This document shows positions 25,538 through 33,005 of a stretch of DNA of 64,000 nucleotides, piece by piece. The position numbers and the translations under genes were made by a program. Source of the DNA: Palsa-1150 sp036490515. GTDB taxonomy: Bacteria; Myxococcota_A; Polyangia; Polyangiales; Polyangiaceae. Below the pieces are notes generated by a model that worked only from the letters and a program-made list of their open reading frames with translations, searched no databases and was not told where the DNA came from. The stretch lies in assembly GCA_036490515.1 (NCBI GenBank), contig DASXDU010000029.1, positions 186,001 to 250,000 on the forward strand. Direction: 5' to 3'. Every line of letters begins with the position of its first letter. The stretch's first letter is position 1.

Positions 25538-26779
25538 TCAGGTCACGCCGAGGCGCACCGCGCGGCGAGACGCGCCCCAGGCGCGCGCACGTGTGGCGCG
25601 GGCGGCGATGTGCCCGCTGACCGTCGGCGCTGCATAGGCAGCGCCCGCCACGAACCGGAACAGCGGCCCGAAGCTCATGGCAGACGAGACGCCGACGAAG
25701 TAGAGCCCGGGGAACGTCGACTCGAAGACCCGCGAGAGCGCCGGGGCGCGTTCGACGCGACGAACGCGCGCGCGGATGTCGGGCGCCAGGAAGCCGAGGC
25801 GGTCCACGTCGACCTCGTAACCCGTTCCGGACACGACGTGATCGACCTCGAGGGGCCGCACCGGCCCGCTGCCTTCGGACACTTGGAGGACGATCCGCTC
25901 GCCTGCCATGGCGGCGGCAGAGACCTTCGCCCGGAGGCGGTGAGGAACCTTGCCCTCGAAACGCTCCTGGAGCCACCAGGGCCCGGATGGCCCGAGGTAC
26001 TTCCGCGTGAACGGTACGCGCTTCGAGTCGGGCAGGTGGTGGAGGAGCCAGGGAAACTTCTCGAGCACCCAGGACTTGGGGGCGACGCCGAGAACCGAGA
26101 CGGGACGCCGGACGCGATCGACCAGCGTCCGGTTCCTGGGATCGAACTTGCTGTGGAACTCGATCTCGCTTGCACGCACGAGGAGGGTCGGCCGGGCGCC
26201 CGCTTCGAGGAGCATCGTCGCGGCCTCGAGCGCCGACGCGCCGCCGCCCAGGACCGCGACGTCCTTCCCGGCGAAGCCGGAGAACTCGCGGTGGACCGAC
26301 GAGTGGGTTACCACTTCGCGAGGCAGGCGAGCGAGCGCCTCGGGCACCAGAGCGTAGTTGGAGAGCCCGGTCGCCAAGACGACGCGGCGAGCACACAGCG
26401 CGTCGCCATTTGCGAGAGTCAGCTCGAAGCGCCCCTCGTGGCCGTGGACGTCGGTGACGTCCACCGGCTCGACGCCCGGCACGAGCTCGCGCTGGACCCA
26501 GAGGCCATAGGCGGCGAACGACGCCATCGAGCAAGGTTCGACGTCCTCGAGGCCATTCGCACGGCAATACTCGGGGAACGTGTAGTGCGCGCGCGGGACG
26601 TAGACGTTCGTCCCGAAGGCGAAAGACTTGAGGTTGATGCTCTCGGGCATGGCGAGCCAGAAGCTCATCGGCGGTCCGAAGATGCGGAAGTCGATGCCTC
26701 GTTCCGCCAGGTGCGCCGCGACCGAGAGGCCGTAGGGGCCCGCGCCGATGATCGCCACTTCCGTCGTACGCTCGCTCAT
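25538..26779 (-). CDS. FAD/NAD(P)-dependent oxidoreductase, flavin monooxygenase-like
   Basis: A 413-residue flavoprotein with two dinucleotide-binding folds: GAGPYG at the N terminus for FAD and VLGGGASALEAA near residue 170 for NAD(P)H. A late SGTGYEVD matches the ATG motif region of flavin monooxygenases, and YFVGVSSA near the end is the usual second FAD contact. Its overall layout resembles N-hydroxylating or Baeyer-Villiger-type monooxygenases, but the exact reaction cannot be read. It follows the ATP-grasp gene by 15 bases on the same strand, so the two probably act together. Their place between the priming transferase and the polymer genes suggests a decoration step. Confidence 0.82.
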   Translation of the reverse strand: MSERTTEVAIIGAGPYGLSVAAHLAERGIDFRIFGPPMSFWLAMPESINLKSFAFGTNVYVPRAHYTFPEYCRANGLEDVEPCSMASFAAYGLWVQRELVPGVEPVDVTDVHGHEGRFELTLANGDALCARRVVLATGLSNYALVPEALARLPREVVTHSSVHREFSGFAGKDVAVLGGGASALEAATMLLEAGARPTLLVRASEIEFHSKFDPRNRTLVDRVRRPVSVLGVAPKSWVLEKFPWLLHHLPDSKRVPFTRKYLGPSGPWWLQERFEGKVPHRLRAKVSAAAMAGERIVLQVSEGSGPVRPLEVDHVVSGTGYEVDVDRLGFLAPDIRARVRRVERAPALSRVFESTFPGLYFVGVSSAMSFGPLFRFVAGAAYAAPTVSGHIAARATRARAWGASRRAVRLGVT

Positions 26780-26794
26780 GACTACGGAACCCTT

Positions 26795-28069
26795 TCAGCG
26801 CTCGAACCCGATCATTCGCACGAAGGCTCGGGGATGGCGGACGCACGCGTAGATCTGCCCGGCGACCTCGGCGTAATACGGGCGCGGGTCGTCCGTAGCG
26901 GCCACGGAATCCACGACCGTCCTCGACGGGTCCCGGGCCCAGGCGCGCCACTCGTTCACCTCGTGGTCGCTCATCGTGCCGAAGAATCTCTGCGCTCCGA
27001 CGAGCATGCGGAGCCCGATGCTGTTGCAAAAGACGTGACGCGAAGCCTCGCCCGGCGGCGCCGAAGCCACGAGACGCTGGACGGCCGCGGCATCACCGAC
27101 CGCGGCGGCATACGCAAGCCGAGGCAGATCGAGCCCGCGCGCCACGTCGAGAGCGAGCTGGTGGTAGAAGCGCGGGTTCATGTCGATGAGGAGCAGTCGC
27201 CCGGCGTCCTGCACGAATTCGAGCTCGAAGACCCCGTAATAGCCGACGCGGTCGAGGAAGAGTGCCACGCGCTCGCGCACTTCGGGGCGGAGCGGGGCAG
27301 TCTCGAAGCAGAGGCCGATACCGACGCGACGTGGACGCTGGAGTACCTTGACGGACCCAAGCATCGCCACGTGCTGCCCGGTGCGATCGCGGAAACCGGT
27401 GACCGAGTAGATCGACTTCGCGGCGTCGGGGTAGAACCGCTGCAGCATCGGCCTCCCGAGATCGGGGCGATCGCTCGCGATGGGCTCGTCGTAGCGGCAC
27501 TGGGCGTGGAACCTCTCGTACGCCGCACGGAGCGCCGCCGGATCGGAGGGACCGATCGCACCCTTGGGATGGCGGCGAAGGAACGACTGCGTGCGCGGCT
27601 TGATGAAGAGAGGCTCCCGAACCTCGGCGGCCACGGCTTCGACCTCCCCGTACGTCGCGGGGAACCATGTGTCGGGCGTCTCGAGGCCGGACGCGCGCGC
27701 CGTCTCGTAGAGGCGCTTCTTGTCGAGCGCGTCGAACGTGACGGCAAAGTCCGGCTGGTAGAGCGTGAAGTAGCGCGCGAGCTCGTCGCGGTGGGCCGCC
27801 ATTTCGAAGACGACCTCGTCGCTCGTCGGGTAGAGGACATGCGGGCCTTCACGCTCGCCGAAGCGAAGGAGCCACTCGACGAAGGGGGCCGACCTGGACG
27901 GCGGCGGGCAGCGCGCCACGCGCGTCGCATACCGGGACCAGAAGGCGGGCGCGCTCGTGGCGGAGTCGGCCACGACGACGGGAATGCCCGCGCGACCCAG
28001 TGACCTGACGGCGGCGAGCGTTCCCGAGAAGGTTGCGTCGCAAAGCAGAATGGGCCGCAAAGGACTCAA
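26795..28069 (-). CDS. ATP-grasp ligase
   Basis: A 424-residue ATP-grasp enzyme; the family joins an acid to an amine or thiol through an acyl phosphate. The N-terminal domain begins ILLCDATFSGTLAAVRSLGRAG. The central domain has PLFIKPR (ATP-binding Lys), and the C-terminal part has FELEFVQDAGRLLLIDMNPRF, carrying the metal-binding Glu and Asn. The TTG at 28069 was chosen because the family starts here; ATGs further upstream (near 28186-28203) would overlap the signal peptide of the divergent lipoprotein. The start is uncertain, as the ribosome site is poor. Paired with the FAD gene 15 bases downstream. The substrate is unknown; amino-acid decoration of a sugar is one possibility. Confidence 0.82.
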   Translation of the reverse strand: MSPLRPILLCDATFSGTLAAVRSLGRAGIPVVVADSATSAPAFWSRYATRVARCPPPSRSAPFVEWLLRFGEREGPHVLYPTSDEVVFEMAAHRDELARYFTLYQPDFAVTFDALDKKRLYETARASGLETPDTWFPATYGEVEAVAAEVREPLFIKPRTQSFLRRHPKGAIGPSDPAALRAAYERFHAQCRYDEPIASDRPDLGRPMLQRFYPDAAKSIYSVTGFRDRTGQHVAMLGSVKVLQRPRRVGIGLCFETAPLRPEVRERVALFLDRVGYYGVFELEFVQDAGRLLLIDMNPRFYHQLALDVARGLDLPRLAYAAAVGDAAAVQRLVASAPPGEASRHVFCNSIGLRMLVGAQRFFGTMSDHEVNEWRAWARDPSRTVVDSVAATDDPRPYYAEVAGQIYACVRHPRAFVRMIGFER

Positions 28070-28181
28070 CGCCGGGATAGCACCAAAGGCGGGCTGGGCG
28101 GAGACGGCGTCGCTTGGGAGGTCGTCCGGAGCGGCGTGCCTTGTGCAGGAAGGAGGTGTGCCTACACTCGAGGTGACTTGC

Positions 28182-29321
28182 ATGCGCGCTGTCCCGATCA
28201 TCCTTTGTGCCGTGGCCCTCGCGGCATGCCGGGACGCCGGCGGAGAGGTCGTGCAACCCGCGAAGCAGGTGAAATCCGCCTCCGCGCTCGCGATGCGCCT
28301 TCGGGGCGACAAGCACTTCCTCGTCGGCCTCGGCAACGATCTCGATAACGATCACGACAAGGACGGGGCGTTCCGCCTCGGGCCGACGCTCGATTTGCAC
28401 TATGCATATCTCGTCGGCCTTCCCGGGCAGGGCGGCTGGACGGAGTGGAACCCCGATGGGTCCTTCGTCGACATGATCGTCGAAAGCTCCAACGCGCACG
28501 GCGTGACGCCCATGTTCACCCTCTACGCCATGGCGAGCTGGGGTGAGGACAAGGAGATCGCCGCGCTCACGCACGACGACTTCATGAGGCCTTACTGGGC
28601 GGGCGCCAAGGAGCTCTTCCAGCACCTCGGGAAGAGCCCGAAGCCCAGCGTCGTGCACCTCGAGCCCGACTTCTGGGGCTTTGCCCAGCACGCGTCGTCG
28701 GACGGCACGCGCGCGGCGCACGTGACGTCGCTGGTGCCCGAGTGCAAGGGCCTGTCGGACGACGTACGCGGCGTCGCTGGCTGCCTCGTTCGCCTCGCGC
28801 ACACGTACGCGCCACGCACGGCAATAGGCTTTCACGCGTCGCAGTGGGCGGGGACGCCCGCGTCGATCGTCCGCTTCTTCCGGTCGATCGGTGCCGAGCA
28901 GACCGACTTCATCGCCACCGACATGCTCGATCGCGACGCGGGCTGCTGGGAGGCGCGCACGGACCCTCTCTGCAAAGACAAGGACCGCGGCGCTTACTGG
29001 GACGAGACGAACCGAGCCAGCCCGAACTTCCACGAGGCGCTCGCGTGGGCCAAGTCGATCCACGACGGCCTCGGGTTGCCCATCCTCTGGTGGCAGGTCC
29101 CGCTCGGCGTTCCGAGCGCGACCCCGGGCGGCACGTCGTTCCACTACCGCGACAACCGCGTGCACTATTTCTTCGATCACGTGCAAGAGTTCGTCGACGC
29201 GGGCGGTATCGGCATGGCATTCGGCACCGGGGCCGAGCGCCAGACGACCATCGACACCGACGGTGGCCAGTTCAAGGCGGCGGTCACGCGATACTTCGCG
29301 AGCCCGGTTTTTCTGCCGTGA
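28182..29321 (+). CDS. Lipoprotein, possible glycoside-hydrolase-like fold, function unknown
   Basis: A 379-residue lipoprotein: signal MRAVPIILCAVALAAC with a canonical LAAC lipobox. The mature protein has features of a TIM-barrel-like enzyme: repeated strand-end acidic residues (HLEPDFWGF, FIATDMLDRD), and aromatic-rich loops (ILWWQVPLG, HYFFDHVQEF). I cannot name a glycosidase family, so carbohydrate activity is only suggested by the fold impression and by its place in a polysaccharide locus. The ATG at 28182 has AGGTGA five bases upstream. Candidate promoter: TTGTGC (28141) and TACACT (28163) with 16 bases between, which would leave a very short leader. It overlaps the next small gene by four bases (GTGA). 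Confidence 0.7.
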   Translation: MRAVPIILCAVALAACRDAGGEVVQPAKQVKSASALAMRLRGDKHFLVGLGNDLDNDHDKDGAFRLGPTLDLHYAYLVGLPGQGGWTEWNPDGSFVDMIVESSNAHGVTPMFTLYAMASWGEDKEIAALTHDDFMRPYWAGAKELFQHLGKSPKPSVVHLEPDFWGFAQHASSDGTRAAHVTSLVPECKGLSDDVRGVAGCLVRLAHTYAPRTAIGFHASQWAGTPASIVRFFRSIGAEQTDFIATDMLDRDAGCWEARTDPLCKDKDRGAYWDETNRASPNFHEALAWAKSIHDGLGLPILWWQVPLGVPSATPGGTSFHYRDNRVHYFFDHVQEFVDAGGIGMAFGTGAERQTTIDTDGGQFKAAVTRYFASPVFLP

Positions 29322-29488
29322 AGAAGGTCATTCTGATCTCGATCCTGCTGGCGACCATCGCCATCCCGACCAAGGTGGCCGGCGAGCCCAATCCGCGGCT
29401 CGCTCTTCGCAAGGCACTCCTCTATTCGGTGCTGTTCAACGTCGTCTACTGGCTGCTCTTGCTCGTCGTTTACCCGCGGCTCGATTGA
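29318..29488 (+). CDS. Small two-helix membrane protein (56 aa)
   Basis: A very short gene whose GTG start overlaps the TGA of the lipoprotein gene (GTGA, 29318-29321), which supports translation by coupling. The product has two hydrophobic segments: KKVILISILLATIAI near the N terminus and LLYSVLFNVVYWLLLLVVY near the C terminus, separated by a basic loop (NPRLALRKA). It is therefore a probable inner-membrane peptide. I recognise no family. It might assist the neighbouring lipoprotein or polymer machinery. Codon use matches the surrounding genes. Confidence 0.6.
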   Translation: MKKVILISILLATIAIPTKVAGEPNPRLALRKALLYSVLFNVVYWLLLLVVYPRLD

Positions 29489-29499
29489 CGCTCAATCGA
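29481..29499 (+). terminator. Perfect 8-bp stem-loop overlapping the stop codon of the small membrane gene
   Basis: TCGATTGA (29481-29488, containing the TGA stop) pairs with TCAATCGA (29492-29499) across a 3-base loop. There is no T tract. It probably stabilises or ends the lipoprotein/small membrane transcript. Confidence 0.45.
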
Positions 29500-29540
29500 C
29501 CCGTGGGTGACGGCGCCGGACGCGACGCATTTCAACGTGC

Positions 29541-29577
29541 GGTCCTGCGCGACCTCCGCCGAGGTCGCGCCCGGACC
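29541..29577. ncRNA. Long GC-rich stem-loop between two genes, role unknown
   Basis: GGTCC plus GCGCGACCTC pairs with GAGGTCGCGC plus GGACC around a CGCC tetraloop: 15 base pairs with one small internal bulge (T opposite CC). It is the most stable structure I saw in this part and lies 18 bases before the start codon at 29596. It may be an intrinsic-type terminator lacking a U tract, a leader structure or a processed RNA. Confidence 0.4.
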
Positions 29578-29595
29578 GGCATAGCTAGGTGAAGC

Positions 29596-30144
29596 ATGGC
29601 CAACTATACTTCCACGCCCTGGATCACCCCGACCGTGAGCACGCCTCCTCCTCCTCCTCAGTCGGACTCGTCGCTGATCAAGCACGAGGGGGCCCGGCCG
29701 AACGCGCTCGACGATCTGAACTCCCAGCTGCTCTGGCTCGCCACGCAGAGGCGGCCGTGGCGCACACTCGCCGTCGTCGGCGGGTCGGAGGGAGTGCCCA
29801 CCATGGAGGTCGCGAACATGCTATCGCGCCTCGCGTGGTGGTACCGGGGACAACCGTCCAGCGTGGCGGACTTCCGCGACCTCAGCTTGCGGCTCGTCGA
29901 GTACCAGCTCGGCGACCTGGCGCTTCAGCTCGAACGTGGGGCGGGGAGCGTCATGATCGCGCTCCGGTCGATGACCGAAAACCCCACGGTGGTGCCGGTC
30001 GCGCGGGCGGTAGACGCGGTGATCCTCTGCGTGCAGCTCGGCGCGACGGACATCAAATCCTCGCGGAAGACCGTCGACGCCATCGGCCGGGATCGCTTCC
30101 TCGGGACGATCGTGATCGACAAGGACGGCAAGCCGAAGAAGTGA
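29596..30144 (+). CDS. Degenerate BY-kinase/MinD-like P-loop protein without Walker A lysine
   Basis: A 182-residue cytoplasmic protein. The N terminus is a Pro-rich tail (TPPPPPQ). The core has the layout of the ATPase half of Wzc-type BY-kinases: LAVVGGSEGVPTMEVANML sits where the Walker A strand-loop-helix belongs, but the lysine of GK-S/T is replaced (V-P-T). A later stretch, AVDAVILCVQLGATDIKSS, followed by FLGTIVI, matches the region of those kinases that packs on the co-polymerase. It lacks the Tyr-rich tail. It is thus probably a non-catalytic partner of the kinase-less Wzz protein at 38223. This is inference from motif position; weak similarity could mislead. AGGTGA precedes the ATG. 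Confidence 0.6.
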   Translation: MANYTSTPWITPTVSTPPPPPQSDSSLIKHEGARPNALDDLNSQLLWLATQRRPWRTLAVVGGSEGVPTMEVANMLSRLAWWYRGQPSSVADFRDLSLRLVEYQLGDLALQLERGAGSVMIALRSMTENPTVVPVARAVDAVILCVQLGATDIKSSRKTVDAIGRDRFLGTIVIDKDGKPKK

Positions 30145-30169
30145 GCCCCCACGTGGACGAGGGGCCGCG

Positions 30170-31825
30170 TTGACGAAATACGCACGGTCCCTCGCCTGGG
30201 TGGTCGTGTGCGCGGCGCTCGCCCTGTTCGTCTTCGAATCGGCCCGCTTCTGCAGCAAATCGGTCTACTTCGTCGACGATCCGTTCATCTCGATGCGCTA
30301 CGCGGCGAACCTCGCCGAACACGGCGAGCTCTCGTTCAACCCCGGCGAGCGCGTCGAGGGCTACTCGAACCTCCTCCACGTCGTCCTCCAGGCGCTCACC
30401 TTCGTGGTCCAGGGGCGGGTGCCCGGCGCCGTCGATGCGGGGGACGAGGGCACATGCGTCGTATTCGGCGCGGCCGCTCTGGAGCTCCTCGTGCTCGCGC
30501 GGCTGGCTCTCCGCGCCGGAGGGCACGAGGTCGAGTCCGCCTCCTGGTACTACGCATGGATCCTGACGGCCGCCTCGTGGCCGTTCGCGTTCTGGGCCAC
30601 GGCCGGGCTCGAGACGCCCATCGAGGGCCTCCTCTATGCGGCCGTCTTGCTCTGGACGACGCGCCTCGCGCGGGACGTGCGCGCCCGCTCCCACGTCGTT
30701 TGCCTCGCCGGATTGCTCGTGGGGGTCACACTCCTTCGCTTCGAGGGCGTCGTCGTCGCGCTCGCGGCTACCGCGGCGCTCGTCGTCCATCTGGGGCGGG
30801 CCGGCCGTGCCCGCCGTGCGGTCGCCCTCGCCGCGGGCGTCGTTCTTCCATCGGCGGCGTACCACGTCTGGCGCATCGCCTATTTCGGGCACCTGATGCC
30901 GAACACGTTCGTCGCGAAGGCGACGGGCGGGTCGACCCTCCTTCGAGTCGTCGCGGGGGCGAGCTACGCGGGCCAGTGGTTGGCATTCGCGTGCGGGCTG
31001 GTCGGGCTCGTCGCTCTGGCGGTCGCGGCCCACGTCGGGCGCGATCGCATACGGACGGGTCTGGCGCGCGGACTCGACGATCCCACCGTCGTCGTGGCGT
31101 CCGCGATCGTGGCGACGAAGATCCTCCTCGTCGTCTGGGGCGGCGGCGACTGGATGCCCGGCTGGCGCATGCTCCTGCCGGTCACGCCACTGGCCCTCTA
31201 CCTCGTGTTCCGGGCGACCTTCTCGCTCCTCGCGTTGCGGGTCGATCTGCGCGTCGCGGGCCTACCTGCGGTCCTGCTCGGCCTCGGGCTCGTCGTGTGC
31301 GGGCGCCCGAACCAGGCAGACTTTCCCGAACGCTCGGCGGTTGCGGAAGACACCGGTCACCTCAAGAAGCTACCTCGTGGATACCTCGTCATGGGCGACC
31401 TCCTCGAGCGCGGCTTCGGCGGCGGCGCAGGCGAGGTCGCTGTCGGCGAGGCTGGGCTCATCCCGTTCGAGGCGCGCCACGTGCGCTTCATGGACTTCTT
31501 CGGGCTGGTCGACGAGGACATGGCGCGCCAGCCGGGAGGCATGCATCACAAGGTGCACGTCGCGCACGTCCTCGAGCGCGCCCCGCTGGCGGTCGTGTTT
31601 GCGCATCTCGACGTGAAGCCACCGTACGGCCCGTACCAGTACGAGTCGGAGCTCCTCCCCAGCCCCGCCTTCCGCGCCCGATACCGACGCGTCGAGCTCG
31701 GTGACGAGATGGCCCTTCTCGGCTGGGCCCTCTACCTGCGCCGCGACGTCGCCCCCGAGCAGCACGGGCTCGCCTGGTCGCCGGAGGATCCTCTCGCCGA
31801 ACGTGCAGCGAAGGCGACCCGCTGA
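30170..31825 (+). CDS. Polytopic membrane glycosyltransferase (GT39/AftB-like)
   Basis: A 551-residue inner-membrane protein with about ten hydrophobic helices and a soluble C-terminal region (about 400-551). The first outer loop has FVDDPFISMRYAANLAEHG followed by NPGERVEGYSN. The paired acidic residues after helix 1 and the GERVEGYSN block are typical of GT-C enzymes that take sugar from a polyprenyl phosphate donor, such as mannosyl- and arabinofuranosyltransferases. It would therefore add a residue to the polymer on the periplasmic side. The start is TTG at 30170 with GACGAGGGG upstream; no ATG or GTG fits before helix 1. It lies 25 bases after the P-loop-like gene and converges on the SGNH gene with a 10-base gap. 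Confidence 0.78.
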   Translation: MTKYARSLAWVVVCAALALFVFESARFCSKSVYFVDDPFISMRYAANLAEHGELSFNPGERVEGYSNLLHVVLQALTFVVQGRVPGAVDAGDEGTCVVFGAAALELLVLARLALRAGGHEVESASWYYAWILTAASWPFAFWATAGLETPIEGLLYAAVLLWTTRLARDVRARSHVVCLAGLLVGVTLLRFEGVVVALAATAALVVHLGRAGRARRAVALAAGVVLPSAAYHVWRIAYFGHLMPNTFVAKATGGSTLLRVVAGASYAGQWLAFACGLVGLVALAVAAHVGRDRIRTGLARGLDDPTVVVASAIVATKILLVVWGGGDWMPGWRMLLPVTPLALYLVFRATFSLLALRVDLRVAGLPAVLLGLGLVVCGRPNQADFPERSAVAEDTGHLKKLPRGYLVMGDLLERGFGGGAGEVAVGEAGLIPFEARHVRFMDFFGLVDEDMARQPGGMHHKVHVAHVLERAPLAVVFAHLDVKPPYGPYQYESELLPSPAFRARYRRVELGDEMALLGWALYLRRDVAPEQHGLAWSPEDPLAERAAKATR

Positions 31826-31835
31826 CGGCCGAAGC

Positions 31836-33005
31836 TCAAGGCGCGTAGAGCGAAGCGACCGCGTCTGCCCAGAGGCGATTGATGGCCTTCACGCCGTCGT
31901 CGGTAGGGTGGATCCCGTCGCGCAGTTGTTCCGGGTGTGCCCGGAACCACCCATAGAGGTCGGGCCCCGCGGGCAAGTCGTTCTTCGTCGCGAGGTCGGT
32001 GATGGCGTCGTTGAACTTGGCGAGGGTCTCGTGACCGCCGTCCGAGCTGTAAGGAATTCGCGCCACGATGGGGATATGGCCCGCGGCCTTCACCTTCGAG
32101 ACGATGGTCGATAGCTGCTGGACGAAGTGCGCCGTGTCGGGGACGTTCCCCGCGGCGTCGTTCGTCCCGAAGCCGATCGCCCAGAAGCGCATGTCCGGGT
32201 TGAGCGCGAGCCACTCGTCGACGTGCTGAACGGCGTCATCGAGCCTGGCACCGCCAACGCCGCCGTCGACCATGGCCGGAAAGAAGCGGGGGTGCCTCTC
32301 GTGCACGAGCGCCGCGAAGGACGGCTGGTGCGACGGCGTCGTCCGGTTGAAAGCCATCGCGGTGATGCTGTCGCCGAAGAAGAACCACGAATCCGTGACG
32401 CCACCCGAGACGTCGAAGACCTCGATCTCGTCGAGCTGCACTCCGTTGGGGCTCCTGGCAGGCGGTTCCGTCACGACCATCTTCACCCACCGCTGGCCGG
32501 CGAAATCGATCGCGTGGGCCTGCGCGTGCACAGTGCAATGCGGGTTGGTCGCGGCGACGTTCCAGGTGCCGTTCCGTCCGTCGGTCGAATCGGCCGACGT
32601 CTCGATGCGGTACGCTCCGGGCGCGCCGTACTCCGTGTCCGTGTAGTTGTAGTTCCCGCCCGAGCTCCACGAGACGAGGACGCGCCGCGGCCCCGCGCCG
32701 AGGTCGATCGCCACCCATGCCGGCTGCGATGGCGTCGGCGTCCCAGCATTCCAGGTCCCTTCGAACGCGTTGTAGACGCCGTCGACGACGGCCTCGGGCC
32801 GCGCGAACTTCACGAGACTCGAACCGACCACGGGTTTGCCGCGAGAGACGAGCGGGTTTGCCGTCACCTTCGGGCCCTGCGGTGCAGCCGCCGCCTGCGG
32901 CGCGGCGGCGTGCGGAGGGGTCGTCTCGGGCGACGCCGGCGGGGGAACGGCGTCGCAACCGGCGATCGCCCCTGCCGCCAGCACGAGAAGCGCTGCACGT
33001 CTCAC
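31836..33005 (-). CDS. Lipoprotein with discoidin-like and SGNH hydrolase domains
   Basis: A 389-residue secreted esterase. Signal and lipobox: VRRAALLVLAAGAIAGC. After an Ala/Pro linker comes a beta-rich domain like F5/8 type C (discoidin) modules (about 55-180; NPLVSRGKPV, WVAIDLG, WVKMVVTE, QLDEIEVFD). The SGNH domain follows (about 185-389) with block I FFGDSITA, the Gly in block II, block III GFGTNDAAG and block V DGIHPTDDG. Such proteins remove acetyl or other acyl groups from polysaccharides. The GTG at 33005 overlaps the stop of the polymerase gene (GTGA), and an acyltransferase is two genes upstream, so writer and eraser of polymer acyl groups may be co-expressed. Confidence 0.85.
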   Translation of the reverse strand: MRRAALLVLAAGAIAGCDAVPPPASPETTPPHAAAPQAAAAPQGPKVTANPLVSRGKPVVGSSLVKFARPEAVVDGVYNAFEGTWNAGTPTPSQPAWVAIDLGAGPRRVLVSWSSGGNYNYTDTEYGAPGAYRIETSADSTDGRNGTWNVAATNPHCTVHAQAHAIDFAGQRWVKMVVTEPPARSPNGVQLDEIEVFDVSGGVTDSWFFFGDSITAMAFNRTTPSHQPSFAALVHERHPRFFPAMVDGGVGGARLDDAVQHVDEWLALNPDMRFWAIGFGTNDAAGNVPDTAHFVQQLSTIVSKVKAAGHIPIVARIPYSSDGGHETLAKFNDAITDLATKNDLPAGPDLYGWFRAHPEQLRDGIHPTDDGVKAINRLWADAVASLYAP

